Shown here: in pieces, positions 40,498 through 52,600 of the stretch | Position numbering within the stretch: position 1 is the first letter of the stretch | How the letters are laid out: every line of letters begins with the position of its first letter | Source: Cornus controversa | Taxonomy: Eukaryota; Streptophyta; Magnoliopsida; Cornales; Cornaceae | Length of the DNA: 64,000 nt | NCBI GenBank assembly: GCA_026545225.1 | Contig: CM048851.1 | Location: 30,131,956 to 30,195,955, forward strand | Direction of reading: 5' to 3' | Notes under the pieces: generated by a model | What the model was told of the DNA's origin: nothing | Database searches by the model: none | Seen by the model: only the letters and a program-made list of their open reading frames with translations | Program-made: the position numbers and the translations under genes

Positions 40498-42883
40498 TCA
40501 AAGAAGACTGGCTAAATCCCCACATGAACAGTGTCCATTAAAGAATTTGTGCAGCCGCTTACTATCCCGAATGATGATTTTCCTTGCCGTCAATAACGAG
40601 ATGAATTTAATAAAACTATGGCAATCCCTACACATGCTAATACTCTTATTGACCCGTATTGTTGCAGCATTTGGTGTGTTCAGCAACCCGAATGCAACAG
40701 CTAACTTTTCACTATGATGAATATTAGAGAAAGTTGTTTGGACATCATCCTCATCTGTTACCCCTAAACCTTCTTGTGACTCATATCCAAGAGTCCTTGC
40801 TTTCTCAAGATAATCCCCCAATAATTTGTCCAACTCTCTGCATGTAGTATGCAATTGTTCATCAGGGTTAAATGAATATACCTTATCTTTAATGCTAATC
40901 CAGCTCCAATCCTCTAATTTTCCAAGTTTTTCATCTCTCATCATTTTTCTCACCCTTGAAACATCCTCCCATCTCCCAGCGGAGAGATACATATTCAATA
41001 ACAGGACATAAGTCTCAGAATCATTTGGATTCAGTTTGAGCAACTGTTCAGCAGCATAAATCCCTAACTCTAAATTCCCATGATTTCTACATCCTGCAAT
41101 CAAGATTAACCATATAGACTCATTGGGCTCAAAATCCATCTTCTCAATAAAATCCAAAGCTTCATCTAACTGACCTAACCTCACAAACAAATCAATCAGA
41201 CAAGCGAAATGGTCCATCACGGGCTTGATTTTATACTCCTTTTTCATCTTCTCAAAATAAGCCAAAGCCTCTTTGGCCATTCCAGCATGACTACAAGCTG
41301 AAAGAACACCCACAAAGGTAATCCTGTTTGGCCTTACCCCTGCCAATCTCATATCTTCAAAGAGCTGCAATGCCTGTTGAGAGCGGCCATGTTGTGCATA
41401 CCCTGTAATCATAGCAGTCCAAGATATCAAAGTTCTCGTAGACATCTCCACAAAAGCTTTACTTGCTCTCTCAATGCTACCACATTTATTATACATGTTA
41501 ACCAAGGCAGTTCCAACAACCACATCAGACAAATATCCGGTCTTTATGGTCTGAGCATGAACTTGTTTGCCTTGTTCCAAAGCCACCAAACCACTACATA
41601 TGGTTAATGTACTTGAAAAGGTGAATAGATCAGGTTTCATACCTGATCGTTTCATTCTCAAAAAAATGTTAAGTGCCTCAATTCCACCATGGTGTGTGGA
41701 AAGACAATCATCTGCAAGATCCATCAGCTGGGCATGGCCTGCAATCATAGCATTCCATGTAACCAAGCTGGCAGTCTCCATTCCATCAAACAACTTCTTT
41801 GCATCACTAATACACCCACATTTCAGGTACAGATACATAATAGAATTTGTAACGGGTAGGTTCAATTCATATCCAAGCTTAATGCTCAACGAGTGAACTT
41901 GCAACCCTACACTCAAAACCTGCAGTATACTACATAAACTGAAGACACTAGTCAACGTGAACTCATTGGGCTTGACACCCTCAGAAAGCATCTCAGTGAA
42001 CAAAAACAAACCCATTGCAGAATCACTGTTATCACCACAAGAAGATATAACTGTGGTCCAGGAAATAACATTCTTTTCCCTAATCCTCCAAAATGCTTTA
42101 ACTGCAGCCTTCAAGCTGCCACATTTAGAGTATAAGCTACAAAGGGCGTTCCCAATACTTGTGTCGAATTCAATTTGGTACTTTATAATGTAGGCATGGA
42201 TTTGCTTCCCCAATTCAATAGCATACAATGAAGAACAAGCATTTACAACAATCCCTAGAGTGATATTTGTCGGATAAGCACCAACTTCCAACATTTCCAG
42301 GAAAACATGTAGTGCAAGCTTCTCCCGGGAATTGTGAACATAACCTGTCATCAGAGACGTCCATGTCACGACATTTCTTTTCGGCAACTCATCAAAAACC
42401 TTGCGGGCATATTCCATGTTACCACATTTCCCATAAGAATTGACAAGAAAAGTCATAAGAAACAACTCTTCATGCATTCCTGTTTTTATGATGTGGGCAT
42501 GAATGGATTGAGCTTCTGAAACTGAATTCTTGTCTATACATTCTTGCAAAAGGGGGATATACACGGACGATTCCACTTTCCCACCTTCTCTTATCATTGA
42601 ATATGCTTCTCGGAAGTCCAAACATATTGGGTCCAAAGGTTTATCCAACTGGGTAGTAGTACTATAATTTCTCTGATGACAAAGAACAATTAAGTAACTG
42701 TAAGCCCGCAAAAAGTCTATATATTCTATCAAATACTCTCAACGATTACAACGAAATGAATTGACACAGATTAAGCATGACAGAGCCTACCTTTTCGAGA
42801 GGAAGAGAGCTGGTGTTGTGTCTTCTGAAATCTGGTTCGAGCTTGAGAGTGGGACGTCCTAAAACGGAAGGCAAAGAAGCCAT
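40498..42883 (-). CDS. PLS-class pentatricopeptide repeat protein with degenerate DYW C-terminus, 755 aa
   Basis: An organelle RNA-binding protein of the class that specifies C-to-U editing sites. The model has two exons: 42883-42791 (31 codons, ATG at 42883) and 42672-40498. The intron GTAGGC..TCATCAG is phase 0 and joins LPLEK to RNYSTTTQ. Starting inside the second exon would give a weaker N-terminus. The Arg-rich, acid-poor start (LGRPTLKLEPDFRRHNTSS) suits mitochondrial or plastid import. About a dozen P/L/S repeats follow (for example NVVTWTSLMTGYVH, NVISWTTVISSC, TLISWTAMITGYAQHG), then E motifs and a DYW region. HSEKLA and CRDCH keep the deaminase zinc and catalytic residues, and CSCGD is present. 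The chain then ends LASLL instead of the usual final Tyr-Trp, and the PG-box cysteine is replaced (DWSWIS). The editing target cannot be read. Confidence 0.92.
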
Positions 42884-43964
42884 GATATGTATATCTATAG
42901 GTGATATATATAATATATATCATCCGTTATGTCATGTATATTTGCCCAGTTCGTCTTCAAATGCCAAATGAACACCAGACACATTTATCTTCACCTTCTG
43001 CTATCTCTAATATGGATGAATTTGTGGAGGGAAATGATGTACCCTGATTGCCACGTCATCTGGGCCCACTACAGTAATAGAGGAATCAGGCCATTGATTT
43101 TGCCACGTCAGATAGGCCCATTACCGTCTGCTACTGACAAGTGTAGAATGATTTAAACCAAAGGTTGGAATGTATCGTGCCATTGGTCCGGCCTTTGCGG
43201 CCCAATACTCAAGATTTAGTGAAGGCCCAGTCCAAATACTTTATTTATTTTTTTATTTGCACATAGTCCATTTTGCCCAAATGGAGATACGAAGCCTCAA
43301 CTTTCAGAAAATAGAAGACACGTCAATGGAAGGCAAAATGTCGCACCTCACCGGGTCTGCTCCGTTTGTTTGAGACAGTTTTGGACCCGCTCTGTTTGAG
43401 ATTATTTTGGAGAAATCTAAATAGTTTTGGAACAATAATGGGATTGAGTGGAGAAAATTCGTGCGGTTCTGGGTTGGGAACGAGGATGGGCACTCCCACC
43501 TCTGTCCTGTCCAATTTTGTTATATTATATATTTATCATGTTATCCTTATATATAATATATTTACAAAATTACTCTTATATATATAACCTCTTACTTGTT
43601 CAAATATTATTGGTGATGCACACGTAAATTATTATGAACTTTATCTTAAGAGTGTAAAGACTAAAACAAATATATTTTAATTAAAATTTAAAAGGTACCC
43701 TCCTAAACATGTCTCGTCTTGTCCTGTTTAATAAACAATTTTGGACGAGAATAGAGGAGTTTTGCTAAATGGGGACGGAGATGGGGTTGGGGTCTCCTAT
43801 CCCAAACCTGCCCCTTTGTACCGGACTACACTACTTGGAGGTCGAGGGGCCCTAAGGCATAACTTGGGCCTGGTTTGAACTAAACATTGTTTTGAATAAA
43901 AGAAAAGAAAATAGCAAATAAAAAGGAGAGAAAAAATATATATAGAAAGAAAGGGGTAATCTAG
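42884..43964. other. Region upstream of the PPR gene and intergenic DNA
   Basis: It contains the presumed PPR promoter. A G/C-rich region at 43470-43815 has inverted-looking words (GATGGGCACTCCCACC and GGGGACGGAGATGGGG) that recall plant hAT-type ends, but I could not fix termini. No gene. Confidence 0.45.
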
Positions 43965-44329
43965 GAAGCATGGATATGGATACGGGACACGGTACGACAC
44001 AATACGACAAGTATCAAAAAAATAGGATACAGGTGCTGGCAAGATACAGTAATATAAAAATAATAAATTATATTTTTATATATGCAAAAAATGAGTTATT
44101 AATATTTCTTTATAAAATATTATCATTAACAAACAAAATAAGAGTTAAGAGTAATTGTATAATTGACATGGATAAATTTTGTACTAAATCATGATATGTA
44201 TCTCAACACTTTTGTTTTAAATGAATTGAAACTTTTGTTGACAATTATAATATGATATTATTGTTGGAAAAACTACATTTTCATGTTGAAAACTTGTTTA
44301 GAATGTATTTTGAAGTATCGGATACGTGT

Positions 44330-44370
<41 letters not shown>

Positions 44371-44480
44371 TATGATTGTTTTTAATATCGGACAAATATC
44401 TGAAAGTATATGAAGAGTATTAGTGTCGAATAAGGACACGTTACTTTTATAGAAGTCTCTGTGTTTCCGGGCCCTAATCA
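43965..44480. mobile_element. Degenerate GGACAC-family element
   Basis: The left part CTAGGAAGCATGGATATGGA, then GGGACACGGTACGACAC, resembles the outward-read end of 20906-21617. The AT-rich interior is collinear with block E (23640-23921, 28985-29420) and contains (AT)n at 44335-44367. The right end is unclear. Confidence 0.55.
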
Positions 44481-44638
44481 TTGGAAATCACTTCTTTGAA
44501 TTGATGATAGTTTTTGTTAGCTAAAAACTCTAGTCATTTCATTAATTTTTATTCTCTTTAGTACGCCAACCAAACTATGGAAAAGGTCCGAGCATTTCGA
44601 CTAACCAAGAATTGAAAAAAATAAACCCTCTTATTTCA

Positions 44639-44641
<3 letters not shown>

Positions 44642-44691
<50 letters not shown>
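44642..44691. repeat. (AT)25 microsatellite
   Basis: This is an uninterrupted AT run of about 50 bases, the longest in the window. Confidence 0.97.
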
Positions 44692-44693
<2 letters not shown>

Positions 44694-45792
44694 ATTTTCC
44701 AGTGCAATGAGTCCAGATTATTGAACAATGTACGTAATTGACTGAGGGCTCGTTTGGATTGACAGAAACAGAAGTAAAAGAAAGGGAGAAAAATGAAAAG
44801 ATTGTATAACTGGTGTATGTTTTTTTTTTATAAAAAAAATACTGGAGAGATGAAAGGATTTGGAGGGGTTTAATAAAACAGTTTTGTTAAGGGGTAAATT
44901 TATTTATTTGCACATATCCATTTTTACCCAAATGGAGGCAAGAATTCTCAACCTTCCATTTCAATATATATACATTTTGAAAGGGAGAAGGATTTACTAA
45001 CCGTGATGAAACAAAGAGAAAAGATAATTACTTAGGAATTATCCATTTTGCCTCTTATTTATAAAAAATGAATTACCGTTTTTTTTCTTGCCACTCAAAA
45101 TAAATCAAATCATTCTTTTTTTTACCTTGCCTCTAAAACTCTAATTACTCAAGCCACAAGTCACTTTGTGGAGTAATGGCTTTGTGCAATGGTAAAAACT
45201 TGTACACATTAGCATAGCATAAGATAACATCATAGAATTTCGGTCCTATTATGTGGCCTTGGGGATCGGATTAATAATTAACAGGGCCGGTCCAAAGTAA
45301 TAAGATAGATTAATAATTAACACGAAATCGAACCAACCTTTTGAAAAATAATGCCAAATTTTAAATTTGTTCAAAAACACCACCTATGTGGTGCCACATT
45401 TGTAGTTTCCTCCGGTTCAATTAGCCACCGCAAGTCAAAGTTATCCAGACAGGCTCTCAACATGAAATTCAAAGTAAACAAGCAATGAAAAGCAGCTAGC
45501 CTATTTAAACACAGGAAGCCAAAAGGTGAGGAGCAACAGCAAATTCAAGCTTTTAATTTTCTTTTTTATTATTATTATTATTTTTTTCCTTCTGAATGTA
45601 GGAGCTATTTCATCTCTATTAAAAGAGATCACTCACATGCTTGACAAATTTATAACACAGTTTAATGTTACACAATACAACCCTCACCAAATGAAGAAAA
45701 AAAGGAGATTTTTATCTGCCACCTTTCTTAAAGGTTTATACATTGCAGATCATTAATTTGAAACTAAACATTCACCCATTTAAATGAAGAAA
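44692..45792. other. Intergenic DNA, no gene
   Basis: A MITE-like start (AGGGCTCGTTTGGATTGACA at about 44745) has no partner end. A 76-codon frame at 45526-45756 is low-complexity and not supported. Confidence 0.45.
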
Positions 45793-45888
45793 TTACCCCA
45801 ATATTCTTCCGCGTGCTACAGATGAATGCCAATCTCCCAACTCCTCTTTGCCTCTGTAAACGTGAACAGCCTCGAATGCTCTATGAAC
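45793..45888 (-). pseudogene. Orphan terminal-exon-like fragment (31 codons plus stop)
   Basis: A CTCAACAG acceptor at 45889 opens a phase-0 frame with protein-like composition: VHRAFEAVHVYRGKEELGDW followed by HSSVARGRILG and TAA (45795-45793). It has no ATG. The nearest upstream gene on this strand is SHMT, whose own stop lies 0.7 kb away and whose product is complete, so this exon does not belong to SHMT. No partner exon was found between 45900 and 46620. It could be a captured or left-behind exon of an unrelated gene. Family not recognised. Confidence 0.4.
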
Positions 45889-46624
45889 CTGTTGAGCAAC
45901 AAAACATTCATGCAGATATTACGGGTAAGAAGGATTCAACGTACAAGTAAACTATACATGAATAAAAGCATCATTACCTAGTTAATTTTTTAATATTTAC
46001 AAATATAATATGTATGTATATCGCTAGGACCACAAATAAATTGGCATATGCATTCAGTCCCTAAATTCAACAGATGGATTGTGGAAGATCACGACAAAAG
46101 TAGTTGAATTAAACGAAGAAAAGCAACAGTGTTTATGTTGAGAACTTGAGATTAAACAATGAATAATCTAAAAAGATTTGTGAGATCGACAAAAGATTGT
46201 GAATGTGCATATAGGCTGTAAAGCTATTTCTCACATAGAAGATAGCAAGAGTCAGCTAGGTAATCGAAACAAAGAGCAGAATAAACTAAAATACAATAAA
46301 TATGTAATTAATAAAATCAATATACACACAAATGGCGAGAAGCCACATAGACAGCATTGTCGATCTACAATAACAGCGAGAGATGTTTTGATGTGTTGCA
46401 AGGCATTTTGACATTTGAAACAGTAGTTGAAATATCTTCACTGCTCTCACAAGATATAATGACAGATATACCCAACCCTTGTTAAACATTTTAAAAATTA
46501 TAACCCCATAGCCTGATGGTGAATTCTCATGCCTTCAATCCTACAGTTAAATAACAAAAAACTGAAATATCTTGTCAAACTGTACACACTTCACGGACAT
46601 ACCAGAAACAGCGAAGATCTTCCT
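45889..46624. other. 3' flank of SHMT
   Basis: This should hold the SHMT 3' untranslated region. Short open frames on both strands (46199-46411 plus and 46286-46489 minus) overlap and show no domain. Confidence 0.5.
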
Positions 46625-49600
46625 TTAGTTCTTGTACTTCATTGTTTCTTTCTCAAAGCCAATTGTGGGGAACTGTTTTGCATACTCCTCAACCGAATGG
46701 CGGAGCTTTGCAATCTCAGATTGAATTTCGGCACCCGACTTCATAGTCGCCACAAAGTCCTTCAACTTTGTTCCTGTGATCGTCATAATCCAACACAAGT
46801 GCACTAAGCATATGTGTGTTGTGGCTAAGAAATTTATGATTACATACCATAACATATAAATATATCAATGCATATCTAACAGTAAGACATGACAAAAGAT
46901 TAAGAAGAACCTTTTGTATCAGCCTTAATCTTCAGAGCCAACTTCACGGCTGAATCAAAAAACTCGGCTACTTTAACAAAATCCTCCTCAATAAATCCCC
47001 TAGATGTGAGAGCGGGGGTTCCTGAATCACCAGATAAGGACTTCATCAGAATGAAGTAACAGATTGTAGTTATAAAGTGCAAGATGATGAAATGAGGTCT
47101 CTACCCATACGGATGCCACCAGGCACCATGGCGGAAACATCACCAGGAACGGTGTTCTTATTTGCTGCAATGTGAACTAATTCCAAAACCTTTTCAACTC
47201 TAGAGCCATCAATACCCTGTACAAAGCAATTTCCTTAAACACAATAATGATTACCTTGCATGCATAAATTTATTCGAAGCCCAAAGTAGAAGTGTATTAT
47301 AAATTTCTGATGAAGACTTTGTAACTTTCTCAATCATAAACCTAACTATAGAACTGAAGGCAAAAGGGTTGGAAATTTTCTAGTTTTATTTGTTGCGATG
47401 CAGCAAATTCCTCTTAAACAGAGTGTCGGATTTCTAGAGAATAAATTAGGAAATTCTATTTTTTGCAAATAAAACTATATTTTAAAGTGATTGGTACTAT
47501 AAAATTACTATTTCAGATTTTATTTGATTCCTGTTTTCTAGCCTAGAGATTTGCTGATTTTGTGGCCTTCCTGATTGGTGGCCTTCCTCTACTATTTATC
47601 TTGTAATCATCTCTCTTGAAATTTAATAAGAATTATTATTATTCTTCTCAAAAAGCCTTCACAGAGCTACAGTTAAAAAGACCATTACTCAATGTGGTCC
47701 CCAATTAATCAAGGGTGACGGAAGGGATGGACTGGACACAGATCGAATTTTTGGGCTTTCACATTACATGCACAAAGTGATTGCCTTCTACTTGAGCATG
47801 CATTTACCACTTCACCAAGCAATGACCACTAAGAGGATCATAGCAACAAACAATGATTCATGGGTACAACTTTTGGCAAACATGTCCAACTGTATACCAT
47901 TTTGGTGGAAATTTTCTTAAGAGTGACAGAAAAAAGTTTTTTGTTGAATCTTTTGACCAACATGTTGGAAAAAATATATATCAACGCCTGATTCTTTCCA
48001 GTTGATACCATTTCATCATACAAAAATGATATTATGCTCTAACAACTAAAGCAATTGCCATAGAAAGAAGAAAAATGTCCTCTTACCTTGTTTTTTAAAT
48101 TCACCAAGACCAAGTGGTTATCAGTTCCACCAGACACAATTTCATAGCCCTTCTCTATCAAACTCTGCAAAGTTACCAACTTCAGAAGTGTAAACCACCA
48201 CAAATAACAAGCAAAATGTTAAAAAATAAATATAAACCCAACTACAATTTGAAATTTGCTAACAAGATGTATCATATATAAGCCAATTCACAACAGTCCA
48301 CATGATGGAAAAACACCTGCTAAATATATGTACCTGGGCAAATTTTGAGCAATTGCTAAGGACTTGCTCTTGATAGGCCTTGTACTCTGGAGTAGTTGCC
48401 TACAATCACATAATAGTTTTTCTTTTTGATAAGTAAATCACATTATAGTTAGATTACGAATCAAGATTGGATATGATGAGTTCCAATCAAATGAATATTT
48501 TCACATCTCTGAAAACACCACAAAAAGTAAAGAAATATGACAATGCTACAATTACTTGGACCGAATGGCATGAATCAGTCACAGAAAACAGACCTGTTTC
48601 AGTGCAACTGCTAAGCCAGTAATAGTGTGATTGTGGGGACCACCTTGAAGTCCGGGAAAGACGGCTTGATTGATTTTGTCTGCATAATCATACAACACCT
48701 GTAAGATGGAACTTAAATTAGAAAACTTTTTCAAACCTCAATGGTCAGCAGGCAAAAAAGCCAGCCATGGCCCGATGGTAAAAAAAATTGCACAGAAAGT
48801 AGCAGTAATAAGGGTAAACAATGCCTGCTCCAAGTGTGAAGTGATCTTTTTCCTTTTACTCATTTGTTCCTAAATTACAACTCACTTCTTGCCCTTGTTT
48901 GTTGATCTCTTTTACACCTTTCCTGAAGAAGATCATTGCCCCACGTGGCCCACGGAGTGACTTGTGCGTCGTAGTTGTCACTATATCTGCATATTCAAAA
49001 GGAGATGGAATGACACCAGCAGCAACCAACCCACTAATGTGTGCCATATCTGCTAACATAACAGCTTTCTGCTTGTCACAAACCTGTCAAACCATCAGAA
49101 ATTAAATCTCATCACTTCTATACATTATATAGAAAAGTTGAAGTTAACCATGAGATTGCAATAGTATCAGTCAAGCCAAGAAATTTTACCTTGCGGATAC
49201 GCGCATAATCATAAAGGCGTGCATAAGCACTCGCACCAGCAACTATTAGTTTTGGCCTAAAGAGCGTTGCACTTTTCTCCAACTGCAAGGGTAAAAGTGA
49301 ATTATTAATGAATAAACAAGCTAGAACCAAAAAAATTAAAGAAAAAATGCTATAATTAAACTGGCTAAACATCCCCCTTTAGCCCCTGGAACGAGAGAGA
49401 GAGAGAGAGAATAGTTCAAAAACATAAAAATAGGTATTCAGTTCTCAACCAGTCAACATCCATAACTATTTATTACGCCAAGACCAGTTTTTGGTCTTTG
49501 GCTTTTTCTCTCACCCTATTATATAAAAATGAAGGGTTAAAATAGTGAGAAACTTAATCTCTAATTAGCTACATAGTTTAACTGCACTCAATCTTCTTCC

Positions 49601-52600
49601 ACGTCTACTAAAAATTTTCACTCTACTCAAAAACTCTTTCCAATACCATGTGACTCTCTCCAGTAAAAAAAGGAAGAGTTGTTTGCCTAGAAGGTAAGAG
49701 ACAAAGAGGCAGACCAAAACTTACATGGGACGAAATAATTAAAAACGATTTCAAAAAATTATATCGACCAAAACTTACATGGGACGAAGTAATTAAAAAC
49801 GATTTCAAAAAATTATATCTAAGAGAAGACAGTGTGTATAACAGGAAAGAATGGAAAACGAGAATTCATTTGGTTGATCCCATCTGTATGGGATAAAGGC
49901 AAGGATGATGGTGATGATTGTTTTTTTGTGGTACCAAACTTGCAAAGGCATAATAGAATAGATTGTTTGACCCTTAAAAACTGTAAAACAGTATTACACT
50001 ACAAGGCCATGAAGATACAAGAGATGATGAAATAAACAGCGAGCACTTTTCAATCTTCGTGTAAATTAAGTTTTAGGAATTAAACAGCAAGCACTTGCCA
50101 GTTTTCAGCAAGTTACAACATTATAAATAACTTTAGTTCACTCTATCTCTACATGCAAAAGTAGGATGAGCTTAACAAGACTAAAACTACTGGCAAACAA
50201 GCAATTAGTTATAACAAACCGCAATTCTATGCAATAGAATTAGTTTGCCCCAGTTGGAACAAGAACTTCCATAAAGAGAGTTACAAGATACCTGATCGTA
50301 GTCAATGTATCCAGTGCTCTCATCCAATCTGTATGGCATTGTCTCAAAAAATATTGAGACGGCAGATATCTTCTTGGTGTCCGTCTGCACATGATGGCAT
50401 AAGAATGATAGTCTAGTGCATCATAATAAGCTGTTATTATCTTTTGTCTAAAACGAAAATAGTAATAGAAAGAACTCCTGAATAAAATTTCAATGTGCAG
50501 TCAAAATCACTTTAAAATATGAGAAGTTCATGTTGAGAGGAGCGGTGTAGAATCCTTGGTTCTTCAGAGACCTCCAATTTTAAATGTTTAGAATATTCCC
50601 ACCATCTAATGCAATTACCTTGAGAAAAAGAGACTTCTACTTTAATGAAAGGACAGTCATTCAGATTCATGAAATTGATGTGGTTTTGGGTAATCTAGAG
50701 GAACTTGGGTAGGTATAAGCTAATAATAGATACCAAGCAGGGTTACACAACTAAACCTAAGTAAATAGGTCTACATAAATATACATGTAACTGTAAAAGT
50801 AGTATACGTCTTGTTAGCTCCATTATTTTTAAGACAATAAATTGGATTGCCCTTGTTGACCTTTGAAAAACATGTTCTTGTAGTTCCATATGGAAGGTAT
50901 GATCCAGCTAAAAGATACATCCGCAAAACTGCTTCAATTCTGACACAAATATTCACTCACAATGTTCATAATTCCTAAGGATTGTGCTCTTTAAAGGGTA
51001 TCATGTCTATTTCAACAGACTAAGAAACTGAAGACTGCTGAAATTTCAATTAGAAGGGACAATGAGGGTTATCTTGTACTTTGTGAAACACTCTGAGGCA
51101 CCTAGTGAAAATATTTATAGAATGAAACAAAATACTGACAGTACTGTAACTGAGCACAAGAAAAGAAAACAAAGGGAGTTTTGCCCTGTATAGTTTCTGT
51201 GCATATTATGTTCTGGCACTTCAAAACTCAAGGAGTTTGTTATATAAAGATGACTACGTGCCACACCAATGGTTCTACAGGATTGCTGGATTACCAATAT
51301 GACTAGAAACTTTTGCACCAAAAGACACTAGAAGGTGAGCATCTGTCAATAACTAATTGTACATATGAATTTATGGCAACTCTAAAGGGAAAAAAAGTCA
51401 TTGCCACTGTATGCAACTACTGAGTACTGACATTTCTACTTTTTAAGCAATAAATAAGTAAACACATAAGCCAGAATGAGCAATATTTCATTTTTTTATT
51501 TGCTAATACCAAGGGGTAGGACAGCACTAAATAAATCTAGTTCACAAAACTTAAATTGAGGGAAGTGGTAAGAACCTGATAACCATGTGAAAGATGTCCA
51601 CCATGAGGAAGATCAAGTGCCATGATTCTCTCATGAGGTTTCAACAGTGCAGTGTAAACTTGAAAGTTAGCAGGGGATCCAGATAGAGACTGCACGTTGA
51701 CTGCAAGTAAAAAGCATACAGTGCTTTTAAGTTTTAACAAAGATAATGTTCAGAATACAAGTCTTTCAAAGTGAAGGGGAAAAAAGCCACTGGACAAATC
51801 ACTTAATTGAAAAAAGAAAAATTAAATTGAAGACATAGGTTAACTCAAATAGTTTAACAACTTCAAACCCATGCCTTCCCACTGCCCTTCCAGTGCTTAA
51901 AGTTGCCGTTACAGGATAGACATACAGAAACGGAAGATTTTAAGATAAAATATATATATATATATTGTTGTTTAGTTGCATAATATAAATTCAGGCACAA
52001 AAAACACAAAAGGTTTTCCAGTACCAATTGGATAACCAGCCCCAACAACCTCAAATGTGAGGACACATTATCATGGATTTGGCTATAGTGCTATACAAGA
52101 GCAGGCTCTCCTTTTACCCTTCTCTTCTTCTATCATGTGGCGGCTTTTGTACCAAAATTGTGTAATATATAATGAAAACTATTGAATACAGAAACTATTC
52201 CTAAGAAATCTGATGTTTACAGCAGTTCAAAAGAGAACCCAATTACTTTAACTAATTTTAATCTAATTCCAATTCCAGGGCACCGATTCCATACTCCAAA
52301 AATAGACCAAGTCTTCCAAACTGTTATATTTCACCATCTCGCTACTTGTAGCCAGATATAAAGCTATGAAACAGATGTACACTTTTTTCTTTAAGGAAGT
52401 TTCTTGACAGGATTTCCATTCTTCTTCACTAAACCTCCCTTTTCTAGCCAGTGAACGCATTTTAATTAGACATGCATATGTACTCTAATGGTGTCATAGA
52501 CAGCCCCATAATTCAACAGTGTATGGTAAACTTCTGGACACAACTCCATAATTCAACTCTGCATGACAAACTTCAAATCAGATTCTCATCATCACCATTA

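Noticed and set aside
47390-47660. A possible solo LTR in SHMT intron 12 (TGTTGCGATGCAG at one side, CTTCTCA at the other)
   Set aside because: No matching target duplication or second copy was found, so the ends could be chance.
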